DNA from: CBDCNP01 sp965222425
GTDB lineage: Bacteria; Acidobacteriota; Vicinamibacteria; Marinacidobacterales; DATDRI01
Direction of reading: 5' to 3'
Length of the DNA: 64,000 bases
Assembly (NCBI GenBank): GCA_965222425.1
Contig: CBDCTW010000023.1
Coordinates: forward strand, 124,001 to 188,000
Under the pieces are notes generated by a model. It did not search any database and was not told the DNA's origin. It saw nothing but the letters and a program-made list of their open reading frames with translations. Shown piece by piece: positions 60,320-64,000 of the stretch. Every line of letters starts with the position of its first letter. Position 1 is the stretch's first letter. The translations under genes and the position numbers were made by a program.

Positions 60320-60425
60320 GCAGCCCTCACTGTACCCCTCACTGCCGTCTGGCCAACCGGTCCCCTGGCACTGCGCATTTTGACAGCCGAACAATAGCCA
60401 CCGCGGAAGGGAGAGGGAAAAACAT

Positions 60426-61208
60426 CTACTTCCCCTTGAACTTGGCTTCACGCTTTTCGAGAAACGCTTGCATGCCCTCCTTCATATCTTCTGTCGCACA
60501 GAGAATCCCGAACAGCGAGGCCTCCAGGTCCAGCCCTTCCTCAAGGCTTCCATCGAGACCTTTGTCTACGGCACGAATCGCATAGCGGATCGCCAGCGGC
60601 CCATTGGCGAGAATTTTTCGCATCAACGCCTCCGCCTCGCCGAGAAGCTCGGCTCGCGGCACGACCCGGTTTACCAACCCGATGCGGTGGGCTTCCGTCG
60701 CGTCAATCATCTCCCCGGTCAGGATCAATTCCAGCGCTCTGCCTCTGCCCACGATCCGAGCCAAGCGCTGTGTTCCTCCGTAGCCAGGGATGACGGCCAG
60801 CTTAACCTCAGGGAGACCCATCTTCGCCTCCTCGGCGGCGACGCGAATATGGCAGGCAAGCGCCAGCTCCAGACCCCCACCGAGGGCAAATCCGTTGATC
60901 GCGGCCACCACGGGTTTTCCGAAGGTCTCCATTCTCCGCATCACCGACTGCCCGCGCAGCGTAGTTTGGTGCCCGGTGGTAGGAGTCTCTCCGGCCAACT
61001 CCTTGATATCCGCCCCGGCCACGAACGCCTTCTCTCCCGAACCGGTGACGATCACCCCCCCGACATCGTCGTCCTGGTCCAAAGCGGAAAAGTGCCGATC
61101 CAGCTCATCGAGCGTCTGGTCGTTGAGTGCGTTGAGCTGCTTCGGCCGATTGATCGTAACGAACGCGATCCCTTCTCGTGTTTCGGTCAACAGATTTTGA
61201 AACGTCAT
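60426..61208 (-). CDS. Enoyl-CoA hydratase/isomerase family protein
   Basis: A 260-residue crotonase-fold protein. The oxyanion hole lies in AFVAGADIKELA and FALGGGLELALACHIRVAAE, and both catalytic Glu positions appear (ELALAC and GLPEVKLAVIPGYGGTQRLA). It should hydrate short-chain enoyl-CoA. Six bases upstream is the 3-hydroxyacyl-CoA dehydrogenase gene, so the two form a beta-oxidation or butanoate module. Confidence 0.92.
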   Translation of the reverse strand: MTFQNLLTETREGIAFVTINRPKQLNALNDQTLDELDRHFSALDQDDDVGGVIVTGSGEKAFVAGADIKELAGETPTTGHQTTLRGQSVMRRMETFGKPVVAAINGFALGGGLELALACHIRVAAEEAKMGLPEVKLAVIPGYGGTQRLARIVGRGRALELILTGEMIDATEAHRIGLVNRVVPRAELLGEAEALMRKILANGPLAIRYAIRAVDKGLDGSLEEGLDLEASLFGILCATEDMKEGMQAFLEKREAKFKGK

Positions 61209-61214
61209 GTTCCC

Positions 61215-62069
61215 TCACACATAATCATAGAAACCTCTACCCGACTTCCGCCCCAAGTGGCCGGCTAGGACCATTCGTCGCAGGAGAGGCGGCGGGGCGA
61301 AACGCTTCTCCCGAAATTCTTCGTACATAATGTTAGCGATGTAGAACGTCGTATCCAAACCCACGAAGTCTAGGAGCTCGAACGGGCCCATTGGATGTCC
61401 GCACCCGAGCTTCATCCCGACATCCAAATCCTCCTTGCTAGCCACCCCTTCTTCCAGCGCTCGGATCGCATCCAGCAAATAGGGAACGAGAAGCCGATTC
61501 ACGATAAAGCCCGATCGGTCGGGCGCCCGGATGGGCGTTTTCCCCAACGAGCGAGCGTAGCCGGATACGAGCTCGGGGACCTCGGGTTCCGTCATAATGG
61601 TAGGGATCACCTCCACCACTTTCATGAGCGGTACTGGATTGAAAAAGTGAAGCCCCACGAAGCGTTGCGGACGTTTCGTGGCGGCGGCCATCTGCGTGAT
61701 GCAAACCGAAGAAGTATTGCTCGCAAAAATCGTCTCCGGTTCGGTTATTTCATCGAGAGCTCGGTACAACTCCAATTTGGCATCCAGGTTCTCGACGATA
61801 GCTTCGACGATCAGATCGACCCCATTGAGGTCCTCGAGCCGCGTGGTTCCGCGGACCTTGCCCAGAATCTCTTTCTTTTTGTCCTCCGTGAGTTTGCCCT
61901 TCTTGACGCCTTTGCTGAGGAACCGGTCGATGTTGCCCAAACCCTTCTGAAGAAGCTCGTCGTTGATTTCATGTACCACGGTCTCGTAACCGGAGTCGGC
62001 AGATACCTGGGCGATCCCGGATCCCATGAGACCACAACCCACCACACCTACCTTCTTGATCTCCATCAC
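61215..62069 (-). CDS. 3-hydroxybutyryl-CoA dehydrogenase family protein
   Basis: A 284-residue enzyme: VGVVGCGLMGSGIAQVSADS binds NAD, IVEAIVENLDAKLELYRALD and FASNTSSVCITQMAAATKRP follow. FVGLHFFNPVPLMKVVEVIP contains the catalytic His, and the C-terminal helical domain has GFIVNRLLVPYLLDAIRALE. The protein lacks a fused crotonase, as in Hbd/PaaH types. Upstream only a thiolase stub remains. Confidence 0.93.
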   Translation of the reverse strand: MMEIKKVGVVGCGLMGSGIAQVSADSGYETVVHEINDELLQKGLGNIDRFLSKGVKKGKLTEDKKKEILGKVRGTTRLEDLNGVDLIVEAIVENLDAKLELYRALDEITEPETIFASNTSSVCITQMAAATKRPQRFVGLHFFNPVPLMKVVEVIPTIMTEPEVPELVSGYARSLGKTPIRAPDRSGFIVNRLLVPYLLDAIRALEEGVASKEDLDVGMKLGCGHPMGPFELLDFVGLDTTFYIANIMYEEFREKRFAPPPLLRRMVLAGHLGRKSGRGFYDYV

Positions 62070-62085
62070 TCCCCCCTTGGCAGCC

Positions 62086-62187
62086 CTACCGACCCTCGAC
62101 GATCATCGCGATGCCTTGGCCTCCCCCGATGCAAGCCGTCGCGAGGCCGAACCGACCCTTGCGGTGCCGGAGCAATATAAAGGTCAG
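62086..62187 (-). pseudogene. Thiolase C-terminal remnant
   Basis: The minus strand reads LLRHRKGRFGLATACIGGGQ-GIAMIVEGR before TAG 62086-62088. This is the conserved thiolase ending, with the catalytic Cys in CIGGGQG. Homology stops near 62175, leaving about 30 of roughly 390 residues. A thiolase before the hbd/crt pair is the expected order, so the rest was deleted. Confidence 0.8.
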
Positions 62188-62220
62188 TAGTTTGTTTAGT
62201 TGGCATCGTCTAGTACTCGG

Positions 62221-62613
62221 CTAGCCGTCGGTTAGCTCGCGCTCGGCTGGCACAATCCACCAATAGATGATGTAGAGCACTGCTATGGCGGTCATGATGC
62301 CTAGGGCGTCCACGGCAATGTCCTGAAGGCTCGCCACTCGACCCGGGACGAAACTTTGGTGCCACTCGTCGCTCGCCGCGTAAACGAGCGCGAGCAAGCC
62401 GCCGAACAGTGCCACCCTCCCCCCGGCGGGTTGTGCAAGTCCACGCGCGCACGCGCGAATCGCCAGCAAGCCCATCACGAAATACCCAAAGAAGTGCCAC
62501 GTGTAATCCGGCGCGTAGTGGAGCAGCGCAGGTCGGGAAGCAGAGGAAACAAAAAAAATGATCAACATGTACGCCAGCAGAGGACCCCACCAGCGTAAAA
62601 ACGAAAAGATCAA
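62221..62613 (-). CDS. VanZ family membrane protein
   Basis: A 130-residue protein with four membrane segments; GPLLAYMLIIFFVSSASRPA, the His in HFFGYFVMGLLAIRA, and SDEWHQSFVPGRVASLQDIA with VDALG are the VanZ-like signature. VanZ confers low-level teicoplanin resistance in enterococci, but most homologues have no known role. Confidence 0.9.
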   Translation of the reverse strand: MIFSFLRWWGPLLAYMLIIFFVSSASRPALLHYAPDYTWHFFGYFVMGLLAIRACARGLAQPAGGRVALFGGLLALVYAASDEWHQSFVPGRVASLQDIAVDALGIMTAIAVLYIIYWWIVPAERELTDG

Positions 62614-62629
62614 TAGGCGCCCCCGTCCT

Positions 62630-62803
62630 TCAGGAGGGGAAGGGCAACATGAGCCAACCCAGAACGAAAGCCGAGGCGACGAAGCAGAAGAATACGAAGA
62701 CGCCGAAAAGAATCTGGGCCGAACGACCTTCTCGCATCAGCAGTGCGAACACACCCGAAACGAGGGCCGCAAAAGCCGTCAGAATCACAAAATGGCTAGT
62801 CAT
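62630..62803 (-). CDS. Small two-helix membrane protein
   Basis: 57 residues from ATG 62803 to TGA 62630-62632: two hydrophobic helices (FVILTAFAALVSGVFALLM and ILFGVFVFFCFVASAFVLGW) joined by REGRSAQ. It sits in the same direction between the VanZ and DUF6677-like genes, 9 bases from the latter. No family recognised. Confidence 0.6.
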   Translation of the reverse strand: MTSHFVILTAFAALVSGVFALLMREGRSAQILFGVFVFFCFVASAFVLGWLMLPFPS

Positions 62804-62812
62804 CGTTTCAAT

Positions 62813-63211
62813 CTAGGGCTTCCTCCCGGTAGCGATATCGTAAACGTCGAGCAGAATGAGCATGTTGAGAAGTCCGGCTACGATCAAGAACGTGTATCCG
62901 TACTCGTATGTCACGGACTCTACCTGCCCCACTCCCCAGTCCAGCAATCGGGCGGAGAAATACGGTAGCCCCACACCCATCTCCGCGAGGCCGGCCAACA
63001 GGGTCAGCGGGCGGGTTCCGTCCAAACGAAAAAGCTCGCCGTCCATGTAGAGACCGAGCCCGAACATCACGGTAACGATCATCATGAAGATGAACCCATG
63101 CCACCATCGGCGTAACATCACGTGGCCTAGTCCCGGAAGCAGCCAACCGGCGACACAAGTTGCCATGGCTGGTGCGGCACTGCAGGTCGTTCCGGCGCTT
63201 CTCTCCTGCAT
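62813..63211 (-). CDS. DUF6677-like membrane protein
   Basis: A 132-residue protein with about four membrane segments. The ATCVAGWLLPGLGHVMLRRW opening and the following FIFMMIVTVMFGLGLYMDGE resemble small integral proteins (DUF6677 type) of Acidobacteriota. The second half (SVTYEYGYTFLIVAGLLNML, DVYDIATGRKP) completes the family pattern. Function unknown. Confidence 0.7.
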   Translation of the reverse strand: MQERSAGTTCSAAPAMATCVAGWLLPGLGHVMLRRWWHGFIFMMIVTVMFGLGLYMDGELFRLDGTRPLTLLAGLAEMGVGLPYFSARLLDWGVGQVESVTYEYGYTFLIVAGLLNMLILLDVYDIATGRKP

Positions 63212-63323
63212 GTAAGCAGTCTATCCTATGGAATTACTCGAATCCCGTCAAGACAGCAGAAATGAGTCCGGAGCTGTTGTCGGGCTATGAGTTGTGAGGC
63301 TTGTAGGGCCGGCGCGGCTCTCT

Positions 63324-63390
63324 TTCCGAACAATCGATCGTAGAAGTCTCCGAGTCAGGTTCCGAAGAATCGGTCGCCGAAGTCTCCGAG
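63324..63390. repeat. Tandem duplication of the upp 3' end
   Basis: Two 31-bp copies (63324-63354 and 63360-63390), 36 bp apart, differ at four positions. The inner copy encodes the native Upp C-terminus (LGDFGDRFFG); the outer, beyond the stop, would encode LGDFYDRLFG. Confidence 0.85.
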
Positions 63391-63972
63391 CCCGGGGAGG
63401 ATGTACTTCCGTTCGTCGAGTTTCCGATCGATGGCCGCGGAGTAGATATCCACGTCGGGGCAGTGCTTCTGAAGGAGCGCTATCCCCTCGGGGGCTGCGA
63501 CCACGCACAGCAGACGGATCGCCCGTGCGCCCTGCTCTTGGAGCGCTTCAATTGCTGCTAGAGCCGAGCCGCCGGTGGCCAACATCGGATTCAGAAGAAA
63601 CACATCTCGATCGGGAAGATTCGGAAGCTTCAGGTAATAGCGGCGCGCGACGGCCGTCTCTTCGTCACGCTCCAACCCCCACGTAGCCGACCGACGCTCC
63701 CGGAACAACTCGAGCAGGGCTTCCAGCATCCCCATCCCCGCCCGAAGCACCGGTCCCAGGACGATGTCCACAACCAATCGTCCCCCGCGCGTCGTTTCCA
63801 GGGGCGTCTCGATTTCCATTTCTCGCAACGGTAGGTCCCGCGACGCTTCGAAGACGAGCAGCCGGCTAAGTTTCCTGGTGAGTCGACGCAACTCTTCGTG
63901 GAGCGTGGAAGAATCGCGGAGGACCGTGAGCACATCTTCTATTAGGGGATGCTCGACCTTGACCACCGCCAT
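63355..63972 (-). CDS. upp: Uracil phosphoribosyltransferase
   Basis: A 205-residue type I phosphoribosyltransferase. LVVDIVLGPVLRAGMGMLEA and KLPNLPDRDVFLLNPMLATG (PRPP loop, usually DPMLATGG) are diagnostic, as is the uracil-binding end YILPGLGDFGDRFFG. It salvages uracil to UMP. The PRPP-loop Asp is replaced by Asn in LLNPMLATGG, a notable but not necessarily inactivating change. Only 28 bases of upstream sequence are available. Confidence 0.94.
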   Translation of the reverse strand: MAVVKVEHPLIEDVLTVLRDSSTLHEELRRLTRKLSRLLVFEASRDLPLREMEIETPLETTRGGRLVVDIVLGPVLRAGMGMLEALLELFRERRSATWGLERDEETAVARRYYLKLPNLPDRDVFLLNPMLATGGSALAAIEALQEQGARAIRLLCVVAAPEGIALLQKHCPDVDIYSAAIDRKLDERKYILPGLGDFGDRFFGT

Positions 63973-64000
63973 GTCACGTCCTCCGTTCGCGAGGCCGATG

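Noticed and set aside
60320..60425. FMN riboswitch upstream of ribH
   Set aside because: None of the conserved FMN-element words could be found in the 106-base gap.
1..64000. tRNA or rRNA genes
   Set aside because: No cloverleaf-like or rRNA-like sequence was recognised; a dedicated tRNA scan was not possible here.

Overview
The window is about 64 kb of a diderm (Gram-negative) bacterial chromosome. LPS and outer-membrane genes (lptE, lpxA, lpxI, bamA, skp-like ompH, lolC/lolD) show the cell envelope type. A GWxTD-domain protein, a DUF4388 protein, a DUF6677-like protein and an AmmeMemoRadiSam-type radical SAM gene point to Acidobacteriota or a close relative; this placement is inference. 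No rRNA, tRNA or CRISPR array was recognised. Most genes lie on the minus strand in tightly packed operons with ATGA-type stop/start overlaps.

Layout. 1-6.1 kb: a nucleoside hydrolase (cut by the window edge), a DUF4097 remnant, an alkaline phosphatase/amidohydrolase pair and a divergent GWxTD protein. 6.1-10.5 kb: a mobile-element island (IS481-type transposase, a decayed IS3 element and a degenerate group II intron cut by the IS3 copy) bounded by a perfect 14-bp inverted repeat. 10.5-18.2 kb: LOG-family nucleosidase, NCS2 permease, a frameshifted YcaQ/AlkZ-like gene, rpsT, and leuS-lptE-holA. 18.2-23.3 kb: an unknown glycine-rich membrane protein behind a sigma-54 promoter, a broken TPR gene, mutY, a secreted protein, an intact TPR protein and a tiny zinc-ribbon ORF. 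23.3-30.5 kb: a seven-gene lysine/diaminopimelate operon (dapE-like, asd, lysC, dapB, dapA, dapD, aminotransferase) for the succinylase route. 30.5-33.2 kb: an unusual repeat region, a VOC protein, an internally deleted radical SAM gene and a histone-deacetylase-like amidohydrolase. 33.2-37.5 kb: a fatty-acid operon (DUF177, rpmF, plsX remnant, fabD, fabG, acpP, fabF) with a consensus sigma-70 promoter. 37.6-41.5 kb: deoB, hfq, miaA, a small membrane protein and a DUF4388 protein. 41.6-43.4 kb: an intact ISKra4-type insertion with a 9-bp target duplication. 43.4-55.8 kb: SpoIID-like and TonB-like envelope proteins, then clpC-bamA-skp-fabZ-lpxA-lpxI-oxidoreductase. 55.9-64 kb: lolD-lolC-lysS-nusB-ribH, two beta-oxidation-type genes with a thiolase stub, three small membrane proteins and upp.

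How the genes work together. The clpC-to-oxidoreductase block joins outer-membrane protein assembly (BamA, Skp) to lipid A synthesis (FabZ, LpxA, LpxI). A Gfo/Idh/MocA oxidoreductase at its end could make a modified UDP-GlcNAc for LpxA. LolC/LolD and LptE handle lipoprotein and LPS transport. The dap operon carries aspartate-semialdehyde into the diaminopimelate pathway for lysine and peptidoglycan.

A recurring theme is damage. Single-base frameshifts occur in lysC, the YcaQ-like gene, a TPR gene and IS3 orfB. Deletion scars have removed most of plsX plus the expected fabH, the middle of a radical SAM gene and nearly all of a thiolase. These are either real decay or consensus/assembly error; raw reads would decide. 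No clearly new multi-gene system was found. The best candidates for new biology are the sigma-54-driven glycine-rich protein, the dispersed repeat family and the start-codon-less zinc-ribbon gene.
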